A stretch of 64,000 nucleotides of DNA from Methylobacter sp. KS41 (GCA_002862125.1 PHSP01000003.1:1612001-1676000), one strand, 5' to 3'. Counted from the stretch's first letter, positions 38,471-48,333 are shown. Numbers and translations are program-made. The notes: generated by a model not told the origin, from the sequence alone.

Positions 38471-38634
38471 TTCATTCTTTAGGGGACAAAGGCTTGGTAT
38501 GTTTTAAACGTTATTGCGAACCATTCGCGTTTGCATTATAGTTTAACTACATTTTTCTGACAAATTTTGTTAGCTCAGGCTAATTCCAATTCGTCTGGGT
38601 TTTAAATGCTTATCAACTTACACAAGAGAATCAC

Positions 38635-40662
38635 ATGAAAATGAAATTAGGTAGATGCATGTTATGCGGGCTGGCATTGGTCAATGCTGCAAAGAACATT
38701 AATGCTGGAGAGCTTGCCGATCCCCCTGTTTTTGCCAGCAATAGAGACGACAAAACACTCGATTTGCTTATGATTGCCAAACCGGCAGATATTGACGCAT
38801 TGCCTGGAGTTACGGGGTGGGTCTATGAAATTTGCGAACGCAAGTACAGTGTGGAAAACACCTGCCCACCAGACAAGTCAAATCCAAATCCTTATGGCGG
38901 AGCGCGTTTACAAGCAAACCCCGGCGATACATTGAAAATGCATTTCATCAACGAACTGCCGATGGTTTTGGATTCATCGCATAGTGAAGAGCCCGGTGAG
39001 GAATTTTTGGCTCAAAATCCAACCAACATCCATACACACGGCATGTTGGTAGCGCCTAGTTTACCTTCACATACTGCGATAAATCCTCTGTTCGGCGACA
39101 GCGTTTTTGTTCTTACTTTTAATTCGGCGAACGGCATACCTGATATAATGCCAACCTCGCATATACATGGGGATGTGCGTACCGATACTACTGACTATCA
39201 AATTAAGATACCCGATAGTCACCCTTCGGGTTTGTACTGGTTTCATCCGCACGCGCACGGTATTTCATTGAATCAGGTTACTGCCGGCCTTTCGGGTATC
39301 ATCACCGTTGGCTCGGTTAACGACTATCTTCGCGGAATGCCGAGCAATATCGCCACTCGCCATTTAATTCTCAAGGATATTCAGATTAATGGCGATCAAA
39401 GCGTGAACGATGAAGAAGATCCGGACTTCTGCACTTCTCCATCGGCTGTTGCCGGTATATGCAATGGTGATAATGGCGGCAAATGGTATTTCAGCGTGAA
39501 TGGTCAATTAAATCCGACAATTACGGTCAACTCGGCTGGACAAATATGGCGAATCACCAACGCTTCCGGCAGCGCGACCTACGAACTGCAATTGACAAAA
39601 AGTGTTAATGGTTCGCCCGCATCTACAACGGGTATGGCGATGCAGGTATTATCAATAGACGGCATTAGCGTGACGCCAGCTGCCGGGACATCCGAGGGCG
39701 GTTTCAAGAAAATCGGCGGAGCAAAGTTCCGCCATATTGCTTGTCCGGGTATAACCTCTAAAAATCCATCGGCTGTCTGTGCAACTAATCTGCATATGAT
39801 GCCTGCTTCCAGGGCCGAAGTCTGGGTGGTGAATCGCGATGCGCAGGGCAATATGATCAAAGCAGACGGCAGCCAGGCTATTCTGCAAACGATTGGTTAT
39901 TCTACAGGTCAAGATGCTGATAATTGGCCGGCAATCAAATTGGCGCAGGTTAAGTTTGCCGGTAATTCCGCTTTGCCTAACAGACCGGTGCTTGATGTCT
40001 TTGATGGAAAGCATGACGCTACGGGTCTGAAGTTCAACGCGATAGCAAAAGAGCTTGCCGAAGCCAATCAGGCGGTTGAGCCAAGCTCAGTCTGTAAATC
40101 TTTGCCAGCTGGTTGGAAGCGCCGAATTTTCTTCGGCTATCCGCAGAGCAGCAATTTCGGAATAGGTTTTGAACTTGTTAATCAACATGGAGTTACAGTA
40201 CCGGGCAGTTTCCAGGATATCTCGGCATTTCCAAATGCAGCAAAGACCATCTGCCTGCCTTTGGGAGCAGGCAATACACCCGTGTACGAACATTGGGAAG
40301 TAATCAATCTAACCGCGGAGGATCATAATTTCCACATACATCAGACCAAGTTCCGGGTTTTAACGCGTGGGGAAATAACGGGTGCGGACACAGGCCAATC
40401 TGCCGCAGGCATACTACAGGATAGTGTGCCAGTGCTGAGCGGTGATGGGGGTTGTGATGGGACAGTCGCCAGTTGGAGAAGTGGCGAGTGTAATACTTCG
40501 CCCATCGATGTGGAAATCCCCTTTGCCATTGCGGGTGACTTTGTCTACCACTGCCATATTCTGGAGCATGAAGATGGTGGCATGATGGCAACCATTCATG
40601 TTGCCGGCTCAGGAACAAGCTTGGACCGGAACAAATACAGCAATATCGGTCATCATCATTAA
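38635..40662 (+). CDS. Multicopper oxidase
   Basis: This 675-residue secreted enzyme keeps all four copper-binding motifs: NIHTHGM, YWFHPHAHG, HNFHIHQTKF and FVYHCHILEHEDGGMM. The last supplies the type 1 Cys and His ligands and a Met axial ligand. It therefore should oxidise a substrate and reduce O2 to water at a trinuclear centre. A signal peptide of about 24 residues lies at the N-terminus. It lacks the Met-rich region of CueO. Its place next to a metal RND pump and an outer-membrane protein suggests a role in copper or manganese oxidation. Other substrates are possible. A strong inverted repeat follows the stop. Confidence 0.9.
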   Translation: MKMKLGRCMLCGLALVNAAKNINAGELADPPVFASNRDDKTLDLLMIAKPADIDALPGVTGWVYEICERKYSVENTCPPDKSNPNPYGGARLQANPGDTLKMHFINELPMVLDSSHSEEPGEEFLAQNPTNIHTHGMLVAPSLPSHTAINPLFGDSVFVLTFNSANGIPDIMPTSHIHGDVRTDTTDYQIKIPDSHPSGLYWFHPHAHGISLNQVTAGLSGIITVGSVNDYLRGMPSNIATRHLILKDIQINGDQSVNDEEDPDFCTSPSAVAGICNGDNGGKWYFSVNGQLNPTITVNSAGQIWRITNASGSATYELQLTKSVNGSPASTTGMAMQVLSIDGISVTPAAGTSEGGFKKIGGAKFRHIACPGITSKNPSAVCATNLHMMPASRAEVWVVNRDAQGNMIKADGSQAILQTIGYSTGQDADNWPAIKLAQVKFAGNSALPNRPVLDVFDGKHDATGLKFNAIAKELAEANQAVEPSSVCKSLPAGWKRRIFFGYPQSSNFGIGFELVNQHGVTVPGSFQDISAFPNAAKTICLPLGAGNTPVYEHWEVINLTAEDHNFHIHQTKFRVLTRGEITGADTGQSAAGILQDSVPVLSGDGGCDGTVASWRSGECNTSPIDVEIPFAIAGDFVYHCHILEHEDGGMMATIHVAGSGTSLDRNKYSNIGHHH

Positions 40663-40695
40663 AAAAATTGAAATCAAGAATTGTCAAAATGATTA

Positions 40696-40732
40696 ATTTG
40701 TCACTCCAGCATAGGATGCTGGAGTGACAAAT
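40696..40732 (+). terminator. Strong hairpin, probable terminator of the oxidase gene
   Basis: A perfect 17-bp inverted repeat (arms ATTTGTCACTCCAGCAT and its complement) with a 3-base loop lies 34 bp after the oxidase stop. There is no long T-run beyond it. The A/T-rich arm ends give T-rich flanks on both strands, so it might end transcription from both sides; it lies between two convergent genes. Confidence 0.65.
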
Positions 40733-40843
40733 AAGTCCGGCGGGCGTTGTTGAATGCATAAAACGAAACACTCTGTTTCTTATGTATCACGCTATATTTA
40801 GATATTTTATTTATAAATCAGATGCTTTTATATATCAGTTGGA

Positions 40844-41287
40844 TTATTCGTCCGGCAATCGAATCGCCAGCACATCGCATTTTGCATAATGTAAAACGCC
40901 GTTTGCAGTTGATCCTAATAATAAGGCGAGGCCATGGCGTCCATGTGATCCCACGACAATTAAATCAACCTGTTCTTGCTCGGCAATATGAATAATTTCC
41001 TGTTTAGGAACACCCCAAAGCATCCAGCGATTGTCTAAACCAACATTCAGTTGATCACCCAAATGTATAAGTTTGGCTTTTTCCGCTTCAAGCAAATCAT
41101 ACGATGAATCCTGATCCAAAGGAATCAAGGTACCATAGTTTGTATCAGGCATGGGAATATTATCCAAGACATGAATAATACTCAATTTAGCCTGATATTT
41201 TTTGGCTAAGAATTCGGCTTTTTCTGCGGCATAAAAGCCTTGCTCAGAATAATCGACGGCCAGCAAAACGTGTTTATAATCTCTCAT
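40844..41287 (-). CDS. Universal stress protein (UspA family)
   Basis: This 147-residue cytoplasmic protein begins HVLLAVDYSEQGFYAAEKAE and ends with the ATP-binding-type motif DLIVVGSHGRHGLALLLGSTANGVLHYAKCDVLAIR. The G2xG9xGS/T layout is that of ATP-binding Usp proteins. Its role in stress survival is general. It converges with the oxidase gene. About 435 bp upstream (41288-41722) hold no gene that I can support. Confidence 0.92.
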   Translation of the reverse strand: MRDYKHVLLAVDYSEQGFYAAEKAEFLAKKYQAKLSIIHVLDNIPMPDTNYGTLIPLDQDSSYDLLEAEKAKLIHLGDQLNVGLDNRWMLWGVPKQEIIHIAEQEQVDLIVVGSHGRHGLALLLGSTANGVLHYAKCDVLAIRLPDE

Positions 41288-41722
41288 AAGTCCTTGTCTT
41301 ATTGTTGTTTGTTATTGATTTTTTGTGGCTGATACCAAGATTGTCGCCCATTGAAACGAACCTGGACATAATTTAAAAAAGATAAAAAATAACCTGTTCA
41401 TAAGATGATAAAATGCACTCATTCTATTGGATCCAAGACATTACGAATTGAACTATTACTGCTGACATATCCTGGTTCCGGTTAGCAGAAAAATTAATCT
41501 TCCTGTACGCAAAGCCGATAGGGTAAATTTGCAAAACGCTGGTCGGGCAGCTGTATTTTCACTATGAAACGAGGCGCTTGCTTTCCCGCAGTAATAATTC
41601 CCCAAGCTGTTTAAGCTGAGACTTATGGAAAAATGGACTTTGCCAATTTTTATTTTATCCAGTTCCTATCATCTTAACATCAACCTTGTTTACCCTCTCA
41701 CTAATCCGGCTCAAAATCCCTT

Positions 41723-44700
41723 ATGCAAGCAGCATTCATTCATTTAAGACTTCATACCGAATTCTCGCTGGTAGACGGTATCGTTAAAATCAAACCTCTC
41801 GTTAAACGCCTGGCTGAATTAAATATGCCTGCCGTTGCAGTCACCGAGCACACCAATCTGTTCTCGCTGGTAAAATTTTATAAAGCGGCGCTTGGACAAG
41901 GCATTAAGCCCATAGCGGGTGCGGATGTGTTGATTTTTAATCCCGAAGAACCGGTCACCCCCTATCGTTTGACTTTGCTGGTCAATAATCACATGGGTTA
42001 CATCACGCTGACCGAATTGATTTCCTTAGCCTATCAGGAAGGTCAGCATCAGGGCGTGCCTATGCTCAGGCAGGAGTGGATAAAAAAAAATAACCAGGGG
42101 TTGATTGCGTTATCCGGTGCAATGAGTGGAGATATAGGCAGTGCCTTGTTATCAGAAAACCATGACGCAGCCCAACGACTGGCGGAGCAATGGGGCGCAT
42201 TGTTTAAGGGAAGTTTTTATCTGGAATTACAGCGTGTCGGCAAGCCTGACGAAGAGCGCTATATAGCCGCTGCTGTCGAGCTGGCGTTGACAACGGGTTT
42301 GCCAGTGGTAGCCACCAATGATGTGCGCTTTATTCATCAAAAGGATTTTGCCGCGCATGAAGTTCGGGTTTGCATTAATCAGGGGCGGGTATTGGATGAT
42401 ACCAGGCGGCCCAGGGACTATACCGATCAGCAATATTTACGAAGCGCCGGGGAAATGCTGACATTGTTTGCCGATATACCCGAAGCTTTGGAAAACACCG
42501 TTGAAATTGCCAAACGCTGCAATTTAAAGCTGACGCTGGGAGAAAACTTTTTGCCGGATTTTCCCGTGCCGGCTGGAATGACGCTGGGAGAGTTGATGGC
42601 GAATGAGTCCAAAAAAGGCTTGGAAGAGCGCTTGAGGCAAAATCCGGCGGCCGGAAATGGCACGGATGAAGAGAACCGTAGAGTTTACTATGAACGTCTG
42701 GACACTGAATTGAAAGTAATAACCGAAATGGGTTTCCCCGGTTATTTTATGATTGTTGCCGATTTTATTCAGTGGGCAAAAAATGAACATATTCCAGTCG
42801 GCCCGGGACGCGGTTCCGGCGCGGGTTCATTAGTTGCTTATGCGCTGAAAATTACGGATTTGGACCCCATTGAATTTGATTTACTGTTCGAGCGGTTTTT
42901 GAATCCTGAGCGGGTCTCCATGCCCGACTTTGATATAGACTTTTGCATGGACAGGCGTGATGAAGTTATTGACTATGTCGCTCGTCACTATGGCCGGGAT
43001 CATGTTGCTCAGATTATCACCTATGGGTCGATGGCGGCCAAGGCGGTGATTCGTGATGTAGGCCGGGTATTGGGTTTTGCCTATGGTTTTGTCGATCGGC
43101 TGGCCAAGCTGATCCCCTTTGAAATCGGCATGACGCTTACCAAGGCGTTAAAAGACAGCCCTGATCTTAAGCAGCTTTATGATAGTGAAGAAGAGGTCAA
43201 GTCATTGATTAATATGGCGCTTTCGCTGGAGGGTACTGCCAGGAACGCAGGCAAACATGCGGGTGGCGTGGTTATATCGCCGACCAAATTGACGGATTTT
43301 ACCCCGCTGTATTGTGAGCAGGGTGGCGGCAATCTTGTCACCCAGTTTGATAAAGACGACGTTGAAGCTGTCGGGCTGGTCAAATTCGACTTTTTAGGTT
43401 TACGCACGCTGACAATTATCGACTGGGCGCTGCAAACCATTAATCATAAAAAACATCAAAGCGGCGAAGCGCCGGTTAATATTGCTATTATCCCCAGAGA
43501 TGACGCAGCCTCCTACGCGCTGTTAAAGAACGGCCAGACCACAGCTGTATTCCAGCTGGAATCCAGAGGCATGAAGGAGCTGATTAAAAAACTCAAGCCC
43601 GATTGCTTTGACGACATCATCGCGCTGGTGGCGCTGTTTCGCCCCGGTCCCTTGGAATCTGGCATGGTCGATGATTACATCAATGTTAAACACGGGGCGA
43701 AAGCGGAATATGCCCATCCATTGCTGGAACCCATCCTCAAACCTACCAATGGCGTTATTTTGTATCAGGAACAGGTGATGCAAATAGCGCGGGAATTGGC
43801 TCATTATACCCTGGGCGGGGCGGATATGCTGAGGCGGGCCATGGGTAAAAAGAAGCCGGAGGAAATGGCCAAGGAACGGGAAAAGTTTACCGCCGGCGCA
43901 GTTGCCAATCAGGTTGATGAACCTATAGCAACTTATGTCTTCGATCTTATGGAAAAATTTGCCGGCTATGGATTCAACAAGTCCCATTCGGCGGCCTACG
44001 CACTGGTCGCCTATCAGACCGCCTGGCTAAAAGCCCATTACCCGGCCGCCTTTATGGCCGCCGTGCTGTCTTCCGACATGGATAATACCGATAAGGTGGT
44101 GGTATTGATAGAAGAATGCAGGCAAATGAGGCTGGTCATTCTTCCGCCGACTATCAATGTGTCCACCTATCGGTTTACCGTTAATGACGACGATCATATT
44201 GTTTATGGCCTGGGCGCAATCAAGGGCGTCGGGCAGGCAGCGATTGACGATATGCTTAAAGAGCGTGACGATAATGGCCGGTTTTCCGGCTTATATGATT
44301 TATGCAAGCGTGTCGATTTACGTAAATTTAACCGGCGTGTGCTGGAAGCATTAATCCGCGCCGGCGCATTTGATGAATTTGATGCTAATCGGGCGAGTCA
44401 TTTGGCGGAATTAACTACCGCTTTGCGAGTTGCCGAGCAGCATGGAAAAATGGCGCAAACGGGACAGAATGATTTGTTTGGTTTGGCGGTTAATAAGGAT
44501 GCCGCGGATACCGGAGCCTATGCCATGGCGATTGAGCCATGGTCTGACAATGAGCGCTTGGCTTCGGAAAAACAAACCCTGGGATTGTTTTTGACGGGGC
44601 ATCCCATCGACCAATATGAACCGGAATTGAAGCACTTTACGCATGGGAAAATAGCGTCTTTACAGGTTTCGCGCGGAAATATGGATGCGCGTGTCGCTGG

Positions 44701-45199
44701 TCTGGTGATAGAAGTGCGCACCCGGCAAACGAAGCAGGGCAAAGCCATGGGCTTTGCTACTATTGATGATAAATCAGGCAGGCTGGAAATTGCCGCTTTT
44801 GGCGAAGTGTATGATAAATACCGGGATATTTTTGCCCGCGACGGCCTTTTGGTCGCGGAAGGGGCCTTGGCTATTGATAATTTTTCCGGCATGCTGCGCT
44901 TGACGGTTGAGAAGTTATACGACATTGAACAGGCGCGAGAGAGTTTTTCGCGTGGCATTAAACTCACCTGGAATGTGGCGGAAAACCAGCTGGAATCGAT
45001 TAACACGCTTGAAAGGTTGCGTGAAACTCTAGGTCCATTCAAGGGCGGCAATTGTCCCGTAAGCATAAACTATACGTCAAAGCTGGCACAGGCAGCTGTT
45101 CAGCTCGGCGATGAATGGCGGATATATCCGGCTGATGAGCTGATTTCGCGCTTGAAATCGTTGTTCGGGTCAACTGCCGTAGAGGTAAGGTATAAGTAA
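41723..45199 (+). CDS. dnaE: DNA polymerase III alpha subunit DnaE
   Basis: This 1,158-residue replicative polymerase has a PHP domain (FIHLRLHTEFSLVDGIVKI), the polymerase palm with catalytic Asp residues in MPDFDIDFCMDRRDEVI, the fingers (GPGRGSGAGSLVAY; ALVALFRPGPLESGM), the little-finger region with the beta-clamp-binding motif QNDLFG, an OB fold and a C-terminal tau-binding region. The length is that of E. coli DnaE, so this is the main replicative copy rather than the shorter DnaE2/ImuC. It stands alone, without the usual lpxB-rnhB or accA neighbours. Confidence 0.96.
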   Translation: MQAAFIHLRLHTEFSLVDGIVKIKPLVKRLAELNMPAVAVTEHTNLFSLVKFYKAALGQGIKPIAGADVLIFNPEEPVTPYRLTLLVNNHMGYITLTELISLAYQEGQHQGVPMLRQEWIKKNNQGLIALSGAMSGDIGSALLSENHDAAQRLAEQWGALFKGSFYLELQRVGKPDEERYIAAAVELALTTGLPVVATNDVRFIHQKDFAAHEVRVCINQGRVLDDTRRPRDYTDQQYLRSAGEMLTLFADIPEALENTVEIAKRCNLKLTLGENFLPDFPVPAGMTLGELMANESKKGLEERLRQNPAAGNGTDEENRRVYYERLDTELKVITEMGFPGYFMIVADFIQWAKNEHIPVGPGRGSGAGSLVAYALKITDLDPIEFDLLFERFLNPERVSMPDFDIDFCMDRRDEVIDYVARHYGRDHVAQIITYGSMAAKAVIRDVGRVLGFAYGFVDRLAKLIPFEIGMTLTKALKDSPDLKQLYDSEEEVKSLINMALSLEGTARNAGKHAGGVVISPTKLTDFTPLYCEQGGGNLVTQFDKDDVEAVGLVKFDFLGLRTLTIIDWALQTINHKKHQSGEAPVNIAIIPRDDAASYALLKNGQTTAVFQLESRGMKELIKKLKPDCFDDIIALVALFRPGPLESGMVDDYINVKHGAKAEYAHPLLEPILKPTNGVILYQEQVMQIARELAHYTLGGADMLRRAMGKKKPEEMAKEREKFTAGAVANQVDEPIATYVFDLMEKFAGYGFNKSHSAAYALVAYQTAWLKAHYPAAFMAAVLSSDMDNTDKVVVLIEECRQMRLVILPPTINVSTYRFTVNDDDHIVYGLGAIKGVGQAAIDDMLKERDDNGRFSGLYDLCKRVDLRKFNRRVLEALIRAGAFDEFDANRASHLAELTTALRVAEQHGKMAQTGQNDLFGLAVNKDAADTGAYAMAIEPWSDNERLASEKQTLGLFLTGHPIDQYEPELKHFTHGKIASLQVSRGNMDARVAGLVIEVRTRQTKQGKAMGFATIDDKSGRLEIAAFGEVYDKYRDIFARDGLLVAEGALAIDNFSGMLRLTVEKLYDIEQARESFSRGIKLTWNVAENQLESINTLERLRETLGPFKGGNCPVSINYTSKLAQAAVQLGDEWRIYPADELISRLKSLFGSTAVEVRYK

Positions 45200-45285
45200 G
45201 GAGCGGGTAAAAATAGCGATACTGAAATGGTTTAAATAAACAGGACACTTCTAAAGACAGCTTTATAATGTCAACAGAGGTGAAC

Positions 45286-45400
45286 ATGAGTAATCAAACT
45301 AAACAAAAACGACCCAATTACACGATTGAATTTAAACAAGATGCAGCCAAGTTAGTAAATGAAAAGGCTATACGCACAAGCAAGCAGCCGATAATCTAGG
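45286..45400 (+). pseudogene. Remnant of an IS3-family orfA transposase, cut by the transposon
   Basis: A short frame begins MSNQTKQKRPNYTIEFKQDA, the typical start of IS3 OrfA (helix-turn-helix transposase 8 family). It goes out of frame after LVNEK through loss of one base in an A-run. Reading on in the other frame gives GYTHKQAADNLGVAA, the expected next helix. The sequence ends where the transposon starts at 45401. The rest of this IS is not found on the far side of the transposon, so further loss has occurred there. Confidence 0.7.
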
Positions 45401-45479
45401 TGTAGCGGCCCGATAATATAAATCACAGGAACCCATTACATCGGTTTTTCGAGGCCACATTAACTGAGAATATCCGGGT
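45401..45479 (+). repeat. Left terminal inverted repeat of the transposon
   Basis: It matches the right end at 74 of 79 positions in inverted orientation. It contains one copy of the transposase-site-like motif (complement TTCTCAGTTAATGTGG). The toxin gene's stop lies only six bases inside it. Confidence 0.88.
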
Positions 45480-45484
45480 GCATA

Positions 45485-46009
45485 TTACGACTCCACCAGC
45501 TTTGCAATCGCTTGCATTGGCAGTATCAGTCGAAGAGAATCTGGTAAGCGAACAAAGCCATTAGCCTCGTAGAAGGCAGCAGCCTGCTCGCTGATGGCGT
45601 CTACGATGAGCATGGAAGATCCAATAGAACTGGCACTCACATAAGCCCGCTTCACCGCATCCGCGAGCAACAGTGCGCCCAACCCCTGTCTTTGTTGGTG
45701 GCCTGCGACGGCCAGACGGCCCATGAGGGTTGCACTGACTAAAGGATAGCGTGGGACGTGCTTGCGGGCAGCTGCTGGTACGCCCCCTTGCACGAGCGCG
45801 GTTGCACACAAGGTGTAGTAACCGAGTACTTCAGTCGGTTCGCGCGGATCGACAAGAACGAATACGCCGTTGATTTTGCGCTTCACATCCTGATTGGCTT
45901 GCGTTTTGAAATAGCGGTCCAGGCTTTCGACGCCGCAGGCAAAGCCAGCGCGATTGTGATGGAAACCGAATGGTTCGATTTTTAAGTCTGGCGATATCGC
46001 CTCAGTCAT
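45485..46009 (-). CDS. GNAT-family toxin (TacT/AtaT-like acetyltransferase)
   Basis: This 174-residue GNAT protein has the acetyl-CoA-binding loop LAVAGHQQRQGLGALLLADAV and the C-terminal FYEANGFVRLPDSLRLILPM. The start FGFHHNRAGFACGVESLDRYF is typical of the GNAT toxins paired with DUF1778 antitoxins, which block translation by acetylating aminoacyl-tRNA. Its ATG directly follows the antitoxin stop (46010-46012), so the two are translationally coupled. It lies at the far left of the transposon, where it may stabilise the element. Confidence 0.9.
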   Translation of the reverse strand: MTEAISPDLKIEPFGFHHNRAGFACGVESLDRYFKTQANQDVKRKINGVFVLVDPREPTEVLGYYTLCATALVQGGVPAAARKHVPRYPLVSATLMGRLAVAGHQQRQGLGALLLADAVKRAYVSASSIGSSMLIVDAISEQAAAFYEANGFVRLPDSLRLILPMQAIAKLVES

Positions 46010-46312
46010 TTATGAAATAATCCGCCGCTTGTGCTCGGCCAGTGCGTGAACAAGTCGTTCACTTGCTTGTGGTGGGCTCATGAGCGTATCGAAAAATACC
46101 TTTCGGTCAAGATCGGAAAGGATAAGTGTTTCATGCTCCGCAATGGTTCGTCGTGCAGCATCGGTAAGTGCCGCTACACAAAAGTCAGTCAGTTTTCGTG
46201 ATTCCAGATGGGCTGCGCGTTCGATCAAGTCCTTCGTCTGTTCATCCAGACGAAAACCGAGCCTTTCCTTGTGTACAGGGTTTTGTGCTAACTGCACTTT
46301 CTTACTGGGCAT
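46010..46312 (-). CDS. DUF1778 (TacA-like) antitoxin
   Basis: This 100-residue protein is a ribbon-helix-helix antitoxin. It has KERLGFRLDEQTKDLIERAAHLE, then LTDFCVAALTDAARRTI, and a C-terminal toxin-binding tail SDLDRKVFFDTLMSPP that is typical of the family. It should bind the GNAT toxin and repress the shared promoter. Two palindromes lie upstream in the promoter region. The gene is directly adjacent to the toxin gene without a gap. Confidence 0.9.
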   Translation of the reverse strand: MPSKKVQLAQNPVHKERLGFRLDEQTKDLIERAAHLESRKLTDFCVAALTDAARRTIAEHETLILSDLDRKVFFDTLMSPPQASERLVHALAEHKRRIIS

Positions 46313-46339
46313 GGCGGAACCTCATGGGTCATGTTCATC

Positions 46340-46370
46340 ATATTAGCTAATATTGTACGTCAATTTGACG
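46340..46370 (-). promoter_or_regulatory. Palindromes upstream of the toxin-antitoxin pair, probable operator
   Basis: Two symmetric sites lie within 60 bp upstream of the antitoxin start: a perfect 14-bp palindrome ATATTAGCTAATAT (46340-46353) and CGTCAATTTGACG (46358-46370). Such paired sites are typical operators for ribbon-helix-helix antitoxins. A TTGACG (minus strand) in the second site could be the -35 element. Confidence 0.45.
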
Positions 46371-46406
46371 ACTTTTAATAGTCACGTCATTTCTTTAAAT
46401 TTATTG

Positions 46407-48202
46407 GTTCGACAAAACGATCGGATACTGTTGGCGAATTGGTCGCACCATCCCGGAGAACAAGAGTCCAAGGCTATTTATTATTTGTTGCAGAGGTATT
46501 GCCATGTCTCTTCATCCTAGTCTTATCGAGCCGGTTCCTGAACAGACGGCTCAGATTGCACACGCCGCCTTTCCCAAGGGCTCCCCCTATCTGACCCTGC
46601 GGGACGAACTGGGCACTCTCTACCATGATAATGATTTTTCCTCGCTCTTTCCTGCCAGCGGCCAACCGGCGTTCTCACCGTGGCGTCTGGCACTCGTCAC
46701 CATTCTCCAATTCCGCGAGAGTCTCCCGGACCGCCAGGCCGCCGAAGCTGTGCGCGGACGCATTGATTGGAAGTATTTGTTGGGCCTTGAGCTTTCAGAT
46801 CCCGGCTTCGACTTTTCCATACTCAGCGAATTTCGCGACCGCCTCATCGCTGGGGAGGCCGAAATGCAATTGCTGGAGGGGCTTCTCGGCCAGTGCAGCC
46901 AGTTAGGGTTGCTGAAAGAGAGGGGTCGGCAGCGGACGGATTCGACCCATGTGCTGGCCTCGGTGCGGGTATTAGGCCGTTTGGAACTCGTTGGCGAGAC
47001 CTTGCGCGCGGCACTCAATGAGATCGCCAGCATTGAGCCAGAATGGCTGCACAGCGTGGCACCGAAAGCCTGGTATGAACGGTATAGCCGACGCATAGAA
47101 GACCGCCGCTTGCCCAAGACTGACCAGAAACGTGAGAGTTATGCCCAGACCATCGGCGAGGACGGGTTTGCACTACTGGATTTGGTCGAATCAGCGGAAG
47201 CACCGTCACAGCTGAGCCAATTGCAGCAAGTGGCGGTTCTGCGCACCGCATGGGCCCGCCACTACGTAAGAGAAGAGCCGCCCGCCGGCGGTCCGCCCAG
47301 TGTGCGCTTCAAAACCGACCATGAAGTATCCCAGGCCGAAGAAAAAGTGGAGTCGCCTTACGATCCCGAGGCCCGCTACCGCAGCAAAAGCGGCATGAAC
47401 TGGACCGGTTACATGGTTCACATAAGCGAAACCTGCGACGAGGACAACGTTCACCTGATTACACATGTGCATACCACCCCCGCCGACGTCCACGAAGCGA
47501 TGTGCACCGAATCCATCCACAAGGCCCTGGTTGACAAGGGCCTCTCGCCACGCGAGCACTTGGTGGATTCTGCGTATGTGTCTGCGGAACTCTTGGTCAG
47601 CAGTCAAGTTCATTACGGCATTGATCTGGTCGGACCCGGCCGCGTAAATGTTACGTGGCAAACTAAAGTAGAGGGTGGCTACACAGGCGAGCAGTTTATG
47701 ATCGATTGGGAACAACGCGTAGCCCACTGCCCTCAGGGCATAGCATCGGCGTATTGGCGAGACCATACCAACGCAGAGGAAAATCCGTACCACCTGGTCT
47801 ACTTTCCGAAGGCGACGTGCCTGGCTTGCCAAGCCCGAGAGCTTTGCACTCGGGCTAAACAGCAACCTCGCCGCTTATACCTGCATCCACAGCCAGAATA
47901 TGAAGCCTTACATGCGGCCCGACAACGTTTAAATAGTGAAGAGGGCAAGCGACTCTATGCGAAACGCTGTGGAGTTGAGGGCTCCCTATCGCAAGGCGTC
48001 CGATCTTTCGGGGTACGCCGCACACGTTACCGTAAGTTGGCGAAAACCCATTTACAGCAGGTCGTATCGGCCGTCGCCATTAATCTTGATCGGATCGCCG
48101 CATGGTTAACGAATAGGCCGTTGGCTGCTACACGAACCTCGCGCTTTGCGGCACTGGCCGCCTAAACCAATTCGCCAACAGTATCCGATCGTTTTGTCGA
48201 AC
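46407..48202 (+). mobile_element. IS1182-family insertion sequence nested in the transposon
   Basis: It is 1,796 bp long with perfect 36-bp terminal inverted repeats at 46407-46442 and 48167-48202, both starting GTTCGACAAAACGATCGG when read inward. One intact transposase gene fills it. The flanks (TATTG left, GCCGG right) show no duplication. It separates the toxin-antitoxin pair from the resolvase. The intact gene and perfect ends suggest a recent, possibly active insertion. Confidence 0.92.
46504..48165 (+). CDS. IS1182-family transposase
   Basis: This 553-residue DDE transposase begins with an InsH-like N-terminal domain (FSPWRLALVTILQFRESLPDRQAAEAV). A RTDSTHVLASVR motif with the first catalytic Asp follows, then the second (HLVDSAYVSAELLVS). 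The C-terminal part (CLACQARELCTRAK, with four Cys, then GSLSQGVRSFGVRRTRYRKLAKTHLQQV) holds the catalytic Glu. No frameshift is seen and the stop is one base before the right inverted repeat. It is the only apparently active transposase in this transposon. Confidence 0.93.
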   Translation: MSLHPSLIEPVPEQTAQIAHAAFPKGSPYLTLRDELGTLYHDNDFSSLFPASGQPAFSPWRLALVTILQFRESLPDRQAAEAVRGRIDWKYLLGLELSDPGFDFSILSEFRDRLIAGEAEMQLLEGLLGQCSQLGLLKERGRQRTDSTHVLASVRVLGRLELVGETLRAALNEIASIEPEWLHSVAPKAWYERYSRRIEDRRLPKTDQKRESYAQTIGEDGFALLDLVESAEAPSQLSQLQQVAVLRTAWARHYVREEPPAGGPPSVRFKTDHEVSQAEEKVESPYDPEARYRSKSGMNWTGYMVHISETCDEDNVHLITHVHTTPADVHEAMCTESIHKALVDKGLSPREHLVDSAYVSAELLVSSQVHYGIDLVGPGRVNVTWQTKVEGGYTGEQFMIDWEQRVAHCPQGIASAYWRDHTNAEENPYHLVYFPKATCLACQARELCTRAKQQPRRLYLHPQPEYEALHAARQRLNSEEGKRLYAKRCGVEGSLSQGVRSFGVRRTRYRKLAKTHLQQVVSAVAINLDRIAAWLTNRPLAATRTSRFAALAA

Positions 48203-48333
48203 GCCGGAAGCAAAGCCATTTTCCGTCGAAATCAGCCTATTTTCAGTGCAGAATACTGGTTCGATGAAACAGCGTTCGATTTACTGTTCTGTGATGAGTA
48301 TAATAAACGATTATCAGGCTCCGAGAACTATCT

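Noticed and set aside
40696-40732. CRISPR-like or REP repeat
   Set aside because: Only one copy of the inverted repeat was found in the window, between convergent genes; a terminator explains it.
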